Source: CBDCLY01 sp965218715 (GTDB lineage: Bacteria > Bacteroidota > Bacteroidia > Flavobacteriales_E > Vicingaceae). From it: DNA of 64,000 bases. The DNA is taken from positions 62,001 to 126,000 of the forward strand of contig CBDCLY010000033.1 in assembly GCA_965218715.1 (NCBI GenBank), in the 5' to 3' direction. The notes below the pieces were generated by a model. It was not told the origin of the DNA and searched no databases. It saw only the letters and a list, made by a program, of their open reading frames with translations. A program made the translations under genes and the position numbers. Positions 51,412 through 59,908 of the stretch are shown here, piece after piece (position 1 is the first letter of the stretch; every line of letters begins with the position of its first letter).

Positions 51412-52886
51412 TGAGCATGAAACAAAACAGTTTTTCGTTGGCATTTGATACTGATTGGAATTATGCGCCAGCTCCAGAAAGTACAGATCATATAGATCTA
51501 AAAGAGAGGTACAACTTATTCATCAATGGAGAATTCGTTGCACCTAAAACTAAAAAGTATTTTAAAAGCATTAATCCTTCAAATGAAACCATTTTGGCCG
51601 AGATTGCTGATGCAGGAAAGTCGGATGTAGATGCTGCTGTAAAGGCAGCAAATAAGGCTTTTCCTTCTTGGCAAAAAATAGGAGGAAAAGAACGTGGAAA
51701 ATACTTGTTTAGAATTGCAAGATTAATGCAAGAAAGGGCAAGAGAGTTTGCCGTAATAGAGTCCTTAGATGGAGGTAAACCAATTCGAGAATCAAGAGAC
51801 ATTGATATTCCTTTAGCTGCTGCTCATTTCTTTTATTATGCTGGTTGGGCAGATAAGTTGGAGTATGCTTTTCCAATGAGAAAGCCTAATGCCTTGGGAG
51901 TAGCCGGACAAATAATTCCTTGGAACTTTCCATTATTAATGGCAGCTTGGAAAATTGCGCCGGCCCTAGCAACAGGCAATTGTGTAGTATTAAAGCCAGC
52001 AGAAACAACATCCTTAACGGCATTAAAATTGGCTGAATTGATCCAAGACGCAGGCTTACCAAAAGGAGTAGTAAACATAATAACCGGGGCTGGAAAAACC
52101 GGTGAAGCCATTGTCAATCATCCAGATATAAATAAAATTGCCTTTACTGGATCTACTCAAGTTGGAAAGATTATTCAGAAAAGCATTTCTGGGACCAATA
52201 AAAAAGCAACCCTAGAATTAGGCGGAAAAGCAGCCAATATTATTTTCGATGATGCTCCAATGGAGCAAGCAATTGAGGGAGTGATTAATGGAATATTTTT
52301 CAACCAAGGACACGTTTGTTGCGCGGGGTCAAGGCTATTTGTTCAAGAATCAATTGCGGAAATTTTTACAAAAAAATTAAAGTTGAGACTGGAAACCCTA
52401 TTGATAGGTGATCCCTTAGATAAAAACACCGATATCGGTGCCATTAATTCTAAAGAGCAACTAAAAACAATCAAAGATTATCTAAAAATTGGTGTGGATG
52501 AAGGATTGGAATTGTACCAACCAAAATGTTCTCTGCCTAAAAAAGGATTTTTTGTTCCTCCTAGCTTGTTCATGAATGTTGCTCAATCAAGCCGCATTGC
52601 AAAAGAAGAAATTTTTGGACCTGTTTTGGCCATTCAAACTTTTAGAACGGTGGATGAGGTAATTGAGAAGGCAAACAACACGCCATACGGTCTTTCTGCT
52701 GGAGTTTGGACTGACAAGGGGTCTAAGGCTTTTAATTTGAGTAGTCAATTGAAAGCAGGAGTTGTTTGGGCCAATACTTATAATAAATTTGATCCTAGCT
52801 CACCGTTTGGAGGATATAAAGAAAGTGGATTTGGAAGAGAAGGCGGCCTACACGGCTTAGCTGCTTATTTAAAATTTGAAGATTAA
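51411..52886 (+). CDS. Aldehyde dehydrogenase, complete catalytic unit
   Basis: The 491-residue enzyme has a full ALDH fold. The NAD-binding and catalytic segments are QIIPWNFPLLMAAWKIAPAL near 163, FTGSTQVGKIIQKS near 243, the general-base Glu in LELGGKAANIIFDDAP near 267 and the catalytic Cys in NQGHVCCAGSRLF near 301. FGGYKESGFGREGG ends the protein. The upstream deoC (overlapping by one base) suggests acetaldehyde from deoxyribose breakdown as substrate. The next gene is a truncated relative; the pair resembles ALDH16 cut in two. Confidence 0.92.
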   Translation: MSMKQNSFSLAFDTDWNYAPAPESTDHIDLKERYNLFINGEFVAPKTKKYFKSINPSNETILAEIADAGKSDVDAAVKAANKAFPSWQKIGGKERGKYLFRIARLMQERAREFAVIESLDGGKPIRESRDIDIPLAAAHFFYYAGWADKLEYAFPMRKPNALGVAGQIIPWNFPLLMAAWKIAPALATGNCVVLKPAETTSLTALKLAELIQDAGLPKGVVNIITGAGKTGEAIVNHPDINKIAFTGSTQVGKIIQKSISGTNKKATLELGGKAANIIFDDAPMEQAIEGVINGIFFNQGHVCCAGSRLFVQESIAEIFTKKLKLRLETLLIGDPLDKNTDIGAINSKEQLKTIKDYLKIGVDEGLELYQPKCSLPKKGFFVPPSLFMNVAQSSRIAKEEIFGPVLAIQTFRTVDEVIEKANNTPYGLSAGVWTDKGSKAFNLSSQLKAGVVWANTYNKFDPSSPFGGYKESGFGREGGLHGLAAYLKFED

Positions 52887-52887
52887 T

Positions 52888-53763
52888 ATGGGAAATCGAT
52901 TAGAAGTAATGAAAACCTACAAAATTTTCATTGGTGGTAAGTTTCCACGAACAGAATCTGGGAGGTATTATGTGCCAAAAAACCCAAAGGGGTCTCCGAT
53001 TGGTAACATTTGTTTATCGTCTAGAAAAGACGTTCGAAATGCAGTGGTTGCTGCAAGAAAAGCGCAAGATTCTTGGGCTGGCCGCACAGCCTACAACCGA
53101 GGGCAAATCATTTACAGGATGGCAGAAAATATGGAAGCCATGAAGGACCAGTTTGCTAATATGTTGCTTCTGGAAACTGGTCAAACTAAATCCAAATGCA
53201 TCCTTCAAATAGAGGAATGCATTGACTTAATGGTTCATTACGCTGGTTGGAGCGATAAGTACCAACAAATTTTTAGTAGCGTGAATCCTGTTTCAAGTGC
53301 GCATTTTAACTTCTCAATTCTTGAGTCAATGGGGATTGTTGGGGCAGTACATGATGCAAATTCTTCATTTTATGACCTAATTCATGGTGTGCTTTGCACA
53401 CTAATAGCGGGTAATTCAATTTTGATTCTAGCTCCAGAAAATCACCCCTTAAGTGCTTACACTTTTGCAGAATTAACTCAGAATTCAGATGTTCCAGCTG
53501 GTGTAATTAATATTCTGACAGGGAAAAAAGATGAAATGCTACCTCATCTATCTTCGCATATGGATGTGAATGCTATTTTGTACTCAGGGGAAAATCAAAA
53601 TTCTTGGAAACTAATCCAAGAAAATTCAATACATAACCTAAAGAGAAACATTTGGTGGAAAGAGAAACAAGGACACAGTCCTTACCGTATATCTGATTTC
53701 TCTGAAGTGAAAACTACTTGGCATCCTATTGAACAAATTGGTGGATCAAAACCAGGTTATTAA
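52888..53763 (+). CDS. Truncated aldehyde dehydrogenase-like protein lacking the catalytic cysteine
   Basis: From the ATG at 52888, one base after the previous stop, the protein has 291 residues. It matches the N-terminal NAD-binding half of aldehyde dehydrogenases (KTYKIFIGGKFPRTESGRYY, AVVAARKAQDSWAGRTAYNRG, ESMGIVGAVHDANS). It ends after the NILTGKKDEM region without any catalytic Cys domain. The residue matching the proton-relay position is also not evident. No frameshift is visible after the stop. It looks like the pseudo-ALDH domain of ALDH16 encoded separately, and probably has a structural role in a complex with the preceding enzyme. Confidence 0.85.
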   Translation: MGNRLEVMKTYKIFIGGKFPRTESGRYYVPKNPKGSPIGNICLSSRKDVRNAVVAARKAQDSWAGRTAYNRGQIIYRMAENMEAMKDQFANMLLLETGQTKSKCILQIEECIDLMVHYAGWSDKYQQIFSSVNPVSSAHFNFSILESMGIVGAVHDANSSFYDLIHGVLCTLIAGNSILILAPENHPLSAYTFAELTQNSDVPAGVINILTGKKDEMLPHLSSHMDVNAILYSGENQNSWKLIQENSIHNLKRNIWWKEKQGHSPYRISDFSEVKTTWHPIEQIGGSKPGY

Positions 53764-53772
53764 AGCAAAAAA

Positions 53773-55539
53773 TTGACGGCTGAAATAATTATCATCTTTT
53801 CTTCAATTTTATTCCTTCTAGCAGCTTTGTATCTAGAATGGTTTAAACCTACTGTGGTATTCTTTATAGCAATCCTATTTTTAGTTTTTACTGGGATTTT
53901 AGATTCAGAGGAGGCGCTCAGCGGATTTGCCAACGAACAATTAGCTGTAATTATATTGTTATTAATCATTAGCGATATTTTTAAAAAATCATCAGTTATA
54001 CATGTTGTTTTCAATTTTTTCTTTGGAGAGAAGAAGTCGAGTTTTTCATTTCAATTCATCATGATGTCTGTGGTAGCTGGCTTTTCTGCTTTTTTCAATA
54101 ATACCCCATTGGTGGCTATGATGATGCCGTATGTAAGTAAGTGGTCTAAACAAAATGGAGTTTCAGCATCAAAATTGTTAATTCCCCTTTCCTATGCTGC
54201 AATATTGGGGGGTTGCGTTACACTTATTGGCACAAGCACTAACTTAATTGTTGATGGTATGGCAGTTAATGCAGGTTTTGAGCCATTATCAATTTTTGAT
54301 TTCACAATTGTTGGCCTGCCAATGCTTGTAATTGGAATCGTCTATTTGTTGTTGTTTGGAAACCGATTGCTCCCAAGTTCTAATGTTTACGAGAATGAAG
54401 AACAAGGCTTTTCAAGAGAATATTTGGTAGAAACCCAAATAAAAAGTTCATCTAAATTGATCGGGAAATCAGTTGAGGATGTAGGCTTAAGAAGTTTAAT
54501 TGGAGTGTACTTGGTAGAGATTGTCAGATTAAATGGAGGCATATCACCAGTTAATCCAGAGGAAATTCTTCAAGATGGTGATGTTTTGATTTTTGCTGGT
54601 GATCCAAGTTCTATAGAGGAATTCAAAAATTCTTCATTAGGTCTTACCCTTCCCAAAGTGGTAGAAAGGATGTTGGACGACCATGCAAGCATAAACGAAG
54701 TGGCCATTTCTTTTAATTCATCTTTAACAGGCAAATTAGTTAAAGAAACTGATTTTCGCGCAAGATTTGATGCAGCAATAGTTGCAGTGCACCGGAACGG
54801 AGAACGCTTATCAGGAAAGATAGGTGACATTACCCTTAAAGCGGGTGATATTCTACTTGTTTTTTCTGGAAGAGACTTTCTGACTAGAACTAAATCTAAT
54901 CAGGCGTTTTATATTTTAACTCATACCGAAAAGCCGAAGAACATTAATGTTGGTAAAGTGAGTATCGTATTTACTTCATTGCTCTTGGCAATTGGTTTAG
55001 CTGCCTTAGGAATTATTCCTTTATTAAGCGGGTTAGGAGCTGTTTTATTGATTGCAATATTGATGAAAATAGTGCCATTGAACGAAATTAGAAAGGGCTT
55101 GGATTTTGATTTAATTGTTTTAATTGCTTTTGGATTGGCCTTTGGAAAAGCAATGATAAATAGCGGTGCTTCTGAATATCTTGCAGAATTATTTTTAATC
55201 TTAAATCCATATATAGGCTCATTAGGGTTCTTAATGTTAATATTCTTAGTCACTAACATACTTGCCGCTTACATCACTAATAAAGCATCTGTAGCGATAT
55301 TATTCCCCATTTCAGTTTCCCTAGCCATGGAACTTGGGCTAAACCCGATCCCATTTATATTAATTGTTTCATTTGGAGCAGCCGCAAACTTTATTACTCC
55401 TATTGGATACCAAACTAATTTAATGGTTTATGGACCGGGTGGTTATTCCTTTAAAGACTATTTTAAAATTGGTTGGCCACTAACACTGATGTACATGATA
55501 GGCAGTTCTATTATTTTATATTATTACTACAATTTATAA
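53773..55539 (+). CDS. SLC13 family permease with two TrkA-C (RCK_C) domains
   Basis: The 588-residue protein starts at a TTG (53773), 9 nt after the previous gene. It has an N-terminal block of about five membrane helices (including ASKLLIPLSYAAILGGCVTLIGTSTNLIVDG near 135-165), a soluble middle of about 170 residues with two TrkA-C-like repeats (about 215-290 and 305-380), and a second membrane block from about 393 on. SLC13-type permeases import sulfate or dicarboxylates with sodium. With cysQ directly downstream and cysCDN nearby, sulfate is the most likely substrate, but this is inference from context. Confidence 0.9.
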   Translation: MTAEIIIIFSSILFLLAALYLEWFKPTVVFFIAILFLVFTGILDSEEALSGFANEQLAVIILLLIISDIFKKSSVIHVVFNFFFGEKKSSFSFQFIMMSVVAGFSAFFNNTPLVAMMMPYVSKWSKQNGVSASKLLIPLSYAAILGGCVTLIGTSTNLIVDGMAVNAGFEPLSIFDFTIVGLPMLVIGIVYLLLFGNRLLPSSNVYENEEQGFSREYLVETQIKSSSKLIGKSVEDVGLRSLIGVYLVEIVRLNGGISPVNPEEILQDGDVLIFAGDPSSIEEFKNSSLGLTLPKVVERMLDDHASINEVAISFNSSLTGKLVKETDFRARFDAAIVAVHRNGERLSGKIGDITLKAGDILLVFSGRDFLTRTKSNQAFYILTHTEKPKNINVGKVSIVFTSLLLAIGLAALGIIPLLSGLGAVLLIAILMKIVPLNEIRKGLDFDLIVLIAFGLAFGKAMINSGASEYLAELFLILNPYIGSLGFLMLIFLVTNILAAYITNKASVAILFPISVSLAMELGLNPIPFILIVSFGAAANFITPIGYQTNLMVYGPGGYSFKDYFKIGWPLTLMYMIGSSIILYYYYNL

Positions 55540-55541
55540 GC

Positions 55542-56348
55542 ATGGATTCGAATACATTAAAAAAGTACTTAATAGAAGTTTCTGAGATTGCTGAGCAGGC
55601 CGGGGTGAAAATATTAGAAGTTTATGATTCGGAATTTGCCGTTGAGCATAAGGATGATAAATCTCCACTTACCGAAGCAGACCGACAGTCTCACCTGGCC
55701 ATTCAAGCTGGTTTAGAGAAAACACCTTTTCCAATACTTAGTGAAGAAGGAAAAGCAATCGAATTTGAAGAAAGAAAGGATTGGGCAACACTTTGGATAG
55801 TAGACCCTCTAGATGGCACTAAAGAATTCATCAAAAGGAATGGAGAGTTTACAGTAAATATTGCCCTTATTGAAGAGAATCAACCAATTCTCGGGGTTAT
55901 TTATGTTCCAGTTAAAGACCAAATGTACATTGGTGCAAGAGGTTTAGGTGCCTTTAAAATTGATGACTACTCAAAAATTAGCGCTAAAAATGAAGCCACA
56001 TTAATGGCAGATGAATTTCAGATTCCTAAGAAAATAGACCGACCTTATACCATTGTTGGTAGCCGGTCTCACATGTCTGAAGAAACAGAAGCATATGTGG
56101 CCAAGAAAAGGGAAGAAATTGGAGAAGTTGAAATGATTTCCGTTGGCAGTTCTCTTAAACTATGCATGGTTGCAGAAGGTTTGGCAGATGATTATCCACG
56201 ATTTGCGCCAACAATGGAGTGGGATACAGCAGCAGGTCAGTCAATCGTGCAAGCCGCTGGAGGAAAAGTGATCAATTGGAAAAGTAAAGAGATAATGAGA
56301 TACAACCGTGAAAATTTATTGAATGACTGGTTTTTAGTCACAGCCTGA
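55542..56348 (+). CDS. cysQ: 3'(2'),5'-bisphosphate nucleotidase CysQ
   Basis: CysQ removes the 3'-phosphate from PAP, the by-product of sulfotransferases and PAPS reductase. From the ATG at 55542 the protein has 268 residues. The inositol-monophosphatase-type metal motifs are DDKSPLTEADRQSH near 36, PILSEEGKAI near 64, WIVDPLDGTKEFIKRNGEF near 84 and APTMEWDTAAGQSIVQAAGG near 222. A longer frame starting inside the permease gene is rejected. It lies 2 nt after the permease stop. Confidence 0.93.
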   Translation: MDSNTLKKYLIEVSEIAEQAGVKILEVYDSEFAVEHKDDKSPLTEADRQSHLAIQAGLEKTPFPILSEEGKAIEFEERKDWATLWIVDPLDGTKEFIKRNGEFTVNIALIEENQPILGVIYVPVKDQMYIGARGLGAFKIDDYSKISAKNEATLMADEFQIPKKIDRPYTIVGSRSHMSEETEAYVAKKREEIGEVEMISVGSSLKLCMVAEGLADDYPRFAPTMEWDTAAGQSIVQAAGGKVINWKSKEIMRYNRENLLNDWFLVTA

Positions 56349-56381
56349 AAAGGTTAATATTGTAATCTAATATTTGAGGAA

Positions 56382-57470
56382 ATGAAAAAAGTTGCATTAG
56401 TTACAGGAGTTACCGGACAAGATGGTGCTTACCTGTCAGAGCTATTACTTAGTAAAGGATATGAGGTGCATGGAATTAAAAGAAGAAGTTCTTTATTCAA
56501 CACCGATCGGATTGATCATTTGTACCAAGATCCACATGAAAAGGATGTTAAATTCAAATTGCATTTTGGTGATTTAACCGATTCCTCGAATTTGACAAGA
56601 ATAATTCAAGAAGTTCAACCAGACGAAATTTACAATTTAGCTGCCCAGTCTCATGTGAAAGTTTCTTTTGAAACACCAGAGTATACAGCAAATTCAGATG
56701 CTGTTGGTACCTTAAGAATACTTGAGGCAATTCGTGTTTTGGGTTTAAGTGAAAAAACTAGATTTTACCAAGCATCTACTTCAGAGTTATATGGAAAAGT
56801 TCAGGAAGTTCCTCAGACTGAAACTACTCCATTTTATCCAAGAAGCCCATACGGTGTCGCTAAATTGTATGGATTCTGGATTGTAAAAAATTACCGCGAA
56901 GCCTACGATATGTACGCTTGTAATGGAATTCTTTTTAATCATGAAAGCCCATTAAGAGGTGAAACTTTTGTAACAAGAAAAATTACAAGAGCGGCAGCAA
57001 GAATTAGTTTAGGAATGCAAGACACCATGTTTTTAGGAAATCTAGATGCGAAAAGAGATTGGGGTCATGCTAAAGATTACGTAGAAGGCATGTGGAGAAT
57101 GTTGCAGCAAGAAAAAGCAGATGATTTTGTTTTAGCCACAGGTGAAACAATTGAAGTAAGAGAGTTTGTCTCAAAGGCATTCAAAGAATTAAACATTGAT
57201 ATTGAATGGTCTGGGACTGGCGTAGATGAAATTGGAAAAAATAAAGCGAATGGTAATGTTATTGTTCGAGTTGATCCAAAATATTTTAGACCAACAGAAG
57301 TTGACCTATTAGTTGGGGATGCAACTAAGGCAAAAAACGAATTGGGATGGGAGCCAGGATTTACTGTTGATGATTTGGTTAAAGACATGGTTAGATCTGA
57401 CCTGGCATTATTTAAAAGAGACAAATACCTGATGGAAGGTGGCCATAAAGTTTATGATTTCCATGAATAG
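56382..57470 (+). CDS. gmd: GDP-mannose 4,6-dehydratase
   Basis: Gmd makes GDP-4-keto-6-deoxymannose, the first step to GDP-L-fucose. The 362-residue protein has the SDR signature ALVTGVTGQDGAYLSELLLSKGY at the N-terminus, KRRSSLFNTDRIDHLY (NADP binding), and the catalytic Ser-Tyr-Lys set in FYQASTSELYGKVQ and YPRSPYGVAKLYGFW. FNHESPLRGETFVTRKI is also typical. It overlaps fcl by 8 nt, an operon. Confidence 0.96.
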   Translation: MKKVALVTGVTGQDGAYLSELLLSKGYEVHGIKRRSSLFNTDRIDHLYQDPHEKDVKFKLHFGDLTDSSNLTRIIQEVQPDEIYNLAAQSHVKVSFETPEYTANSDAVGTLRILEAIRVLGLSEKTRFYQASTSELYGKVQEVPQTETTPFYPRSPYGVAKLYGFWIVKNYREAYDMYACNGILFNHESPLRGETFVTRKITRAAARISLGMQDTMFLGNLDAKRDWGHAKDYVEGMWRMLQQEKADDFVLATGETIEVREFVSKAFKELNIDIEWSGTGVDEIGKNKANGNVIVRVDPKYFRPTEVDLLVGDATKAKNELGWEPGFTVDDLVKDMVRSDLALFKRDKYLMEGGHKVYDFHE

Positions 57471-58401
57471 GTCGGCTAAAATATACGTTGCAGGTCATCG
57501 AGGGATGGTTGGTTCTGCAATTGTTAGAAACTTAAAAAATCAAGGCTTTAGTAATTTTCTACTAAGAAGTTCATCAGAACTAGACCTTAGAAATCAACAA
57601 GCTGTAAACGAGTTTTTCGAGCTTGAAAAACCAGAATATGTCTTTTTAGCTGCTGCTAAAGTTGGGGGCATTCATGCAAATAATGTTTATCGTGCAGATT
57701 TCTTGTATGATAATTTGATGATAGAGGCCAACATTATTCATGCAGCTTATAAAAGCAATGTGAAAAAATTGCTGTTTCTAGGTTCCTCTTGTATTTACCC
57801 TAAAATGGCTCCTCAGCCACTTAAGGAAGAATACCTGCTTACTGATGAATTGGAGTACACCAATGAACCGTATGCAATTGCAAAGATTGCAGGAATAAAA
57901 CTATGTGAAAATTATAGGAAGCAGTATGGGTGTAATTTCATTTCTGCCATGCCAACTAATTTGTTTGGCCCGAATGACAATTATGATTTAAACAATTCTC
58001 ATGTTCTTCCAGCCTTGCTAAGAAAATTTCATGTTGCAAAAGTAAAAGGCCATGAAAAGGTTGAAATATGGGGGTCTGGCAGTCCGAAAAGAGAGTTCTT
58101 GCATGTTGATGATTTGGCAGATGCCTGTTTCACTCTTATGGAGGATTATGATGGGGAAGATTGGTTCAACATTGGTGCTGGCGAAGACATTTCCATCAAG
58201 GATCTAGCCCTGATGATTAAAGAGGTAGTGAACTATACTGGGGATTTAGTTTTCGATTCTTCAAAACCTGACGGAACACCAAGAAAATTAATGGATGTCT
58301 CAAAATTGCACGCCATTGGTTGGAAGCATAAAATTGAGTTAAGACAAGGCATAGAATCAGTTTACGAAGAAGTAAAAAACATGGATTTTGAAATGGAGTA
58401 A
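57463..58401 (+). CDS. fcl: GDP-L-fucose synthase
   Basis: Fcl converts GDP-4-keto-6-deoxymannose to GDP-L-fucose. From the ATG at 57463 the protein has 312 residues. It has IYVAGHRGMVGSAIVRNL, FLAAAKVGGIHANNVYRA near 62, LFLGSSCIYPKMAPQPLKE near 105, and the YAIAKIAGIKLCENYR catalytic Tyr/Lys near 138. The longer frame starting inside gmd is rejected. It overlaps the Wzi gene by 14 nt. With gmd it provides fucose for capsule or lipopolysaccharide. Confidence 0.95.
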   Translation: MNRSAKIYVAGHRGMVGSAIVRNLKNQGFSNFLLRSSSELDLRNQQAVNEFFELEKPEYVFLAAAKVGGIHANNVYRADFLYDNLMIEANIIHAAYKSNVKKLLFLGSSCIYPKMAPQPLKEEYLLTDELEYTNEPYAIAKIAGIKLCENYRKQYGCNFISAMPTNLFGPNDNYDLNNSHVLPALLRKFHVAKVKGHEKVEIWGSGSPKREFLHVDDLADACFTLMEDYDGEDWFNIGAGEDISIKDLALMIKEVVNYTGDLVFDSSKPDGTPRKLMDVSKLHAIGWKHKIELRQGIESVYEEVKNMDFEME

Positions 58402-59878
58402 ATCACTTCCTTTCATTGGCATTTGTATGCTTTTGCTTATGCAAATGTTGACAAAAAAATCATTTTCGCAAGAATTGAGTAGTCCGCAAAACCTCCCACT
58501 TAATTCGATTTATCAAGTTCCTCAAGATATTTTCATACACTCGGATACTGAAACAGTTCAACATTTAGGATTTCTTCCATTATTGTCGAGTAGAGTAAAA
58601 TATCAAGGGCCCTTGTTGAAATTTACCAATAGTGATAGAAAATCTTGGTTTGCGAGAAAAAGCTTTGATGAGCATTGGATACAATACGATTCCAATTCGA
58701 TTTACTTATCCATAGATCCAGTTGTTGATTTTGAGTTTGGTAAAAACTTAAGCCAAGATGCTAGAGAAGACGTTTCGCTTTACAAAAATGTTCGTGGATT
58801 TATGCTGCGATTGAACTTGGGATCCAAGATTGCCGTTTCCTCTACATTTAGAGAAAACCAAGTGGTGCTTCCAAATTATCTTCACCGAAGAACGCGAATA
58901 AATAGAGTGGCATATGGTCAAGGTAGAATCAAGCAATTCAATGATGATGGTTTTGATTTCGCAATGGCATCTTCCAATATTAGTTATTCACCCAATGAGC
59001 GATTCAATATCCAATTTGGCCATGGAAAACATTTTGTCGGTTATGGAATGCGGTCTCATCTGCTTTCAGATTTAGCATTTAATTACCCATATCTTAGATT
59101 AAATTCCAATTGGTTCGATGGTAAATTAAATTATCAAAACTTGTATACCTATTTTCAAGAAATTGAACGATTGCAGAACAATGCATTAACTGAGGGCCTT
59201 TTTAGAAGAAAACAGGGAAGTTTCCATTTCTTGGACTTTGCTCCTACTAAAAAGCTCAACATCGGAATTTTTGAAGGGCTAATGTGGACAAGTTTGGATA
59301 CTTCAGGAAGAAGGCAAATGCCAATAAATTATTATTTGCCTCTCGCTTTTTTAAATACAATTTTGGAAGGAGAAGAACAGAAAGGGAATTCTCTATTGGG
59401 ATTTAATGCCCAATATCAAGTGTTAAAATATGCTCAATTGTATACTCAAATTGCAATGGATGGGGTAAGTTTTAAATCTAGGGGCTTTCAGGCGGGATTA
59501 AATGTTTGGTTGAAGAAATTACCATTAAAATTTAGTGCAGAATACAATTCCAGTACTGTTTTAGATTTTCAAAACCAGTTTAGTCACTACAATGAGTCTC
59601 TTGGGAGCCCTGTCCAACAAGGAGGAGAAGAATTCCTACTTAGAGCATTGATTCATAAGAAAAGATGGGTGAGCTTAATTCAAGGAAATCAGATAAGTTA
59701 TAAAACAGGCAAGATTCAATATGCTGAATTTCGTCAGTCTTATATAATAAATACAAGTTCCCAACTATCTTTTCATGCTGGAATCAGGTATCGTATTGAA
59801 GAACATGCGAGCAATAAATTAAACATGGTTTATTTTGGACTAAGTACTAACTTGCAGAACATCTACCTTAACTACTAA
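58388..59878 (+). CDS. Capsule assembly Wzi family outer membrane protein (first copy)
   Basis: The 496-residue protein, starting at a TTG (58388) inside fcl, has a signal peptide (PFIGICMLLLMQMLTKKSFSQ) and a long beta-strand-rich body without later membrane helices. Motifs such as NERFNIQFGHGKHFVGYGMRSHLLSD and NYYLPLAFLNTILEGEEQ match the Bacteroidota Wzi-like family, and IRYRIEEHASNKL and the C-terminal barrel strands follow. Wzi anchors capsule at the outer membrane in Escherichia coli; the Bacteroidota proteins are less studied. An alternative start is the ATG at 58427. Confidence 0.85.
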   Translation: MKWSKSLPFIGICMLLLMQMLTKKSFSQELSSPQNLPLNSIYQVPQDIFIHSDTETVQHLGFLPLLSSRVKYQGPLLKFTNSDRKSWFARKSFDEHWIQYDSNSIYLSIDPVVDFEFGKNLSQDAREDVSLYKNVRGFMLRLNLGSKIAVSSTFRENQVVLPNYLHRRTRINRVAYGQGRIKQFNDDGFDFAMASSNISYSPNERFNIQFGHGKHFVGYGMRSHLLSDLAFNYPYLRLNSNWFDGKLNYQNLYTYFQEIERLQNNALTEGLFRRKQGSFHFLDFAPTKKLNIGIFEGLMWTSLDTSGRRQMPINYYLPLAFLNTILEGEEQKGNSLLGFNAQYQVLKYAQLYTQIAMDGVSFKSRGFQAGLNVWLKKLPLKFSAEYNSSTVLDFQNQFSHYNESLGSPVQQGGEEFLLRALIHKKRWVSLIQGNQISYKTGKIQYAEFRQSYIINTSSQLSFHAGIRYRIEEHASNKLNMVYFGLSTNLQNIYLNY

Positions 59879-59891
59879 TCAATTATATTTG
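59862..59891 (+). promoter_or_regulatory. Promoter of the WecA-like gene (TTG-N19-TATATTTG)
   Basis: TTG at 59862-59864, a 19-nt spacer and a perfect TATATTTG at 59884-59891 form a complete Bacteroidota promoter. It overlaps the end of the first wzi gene and lies 17 nt before the ATG at 59909. Confidence 0.68.
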
Positions 59892-59908
59892 CACCAAACC
59901 TAGATGAT

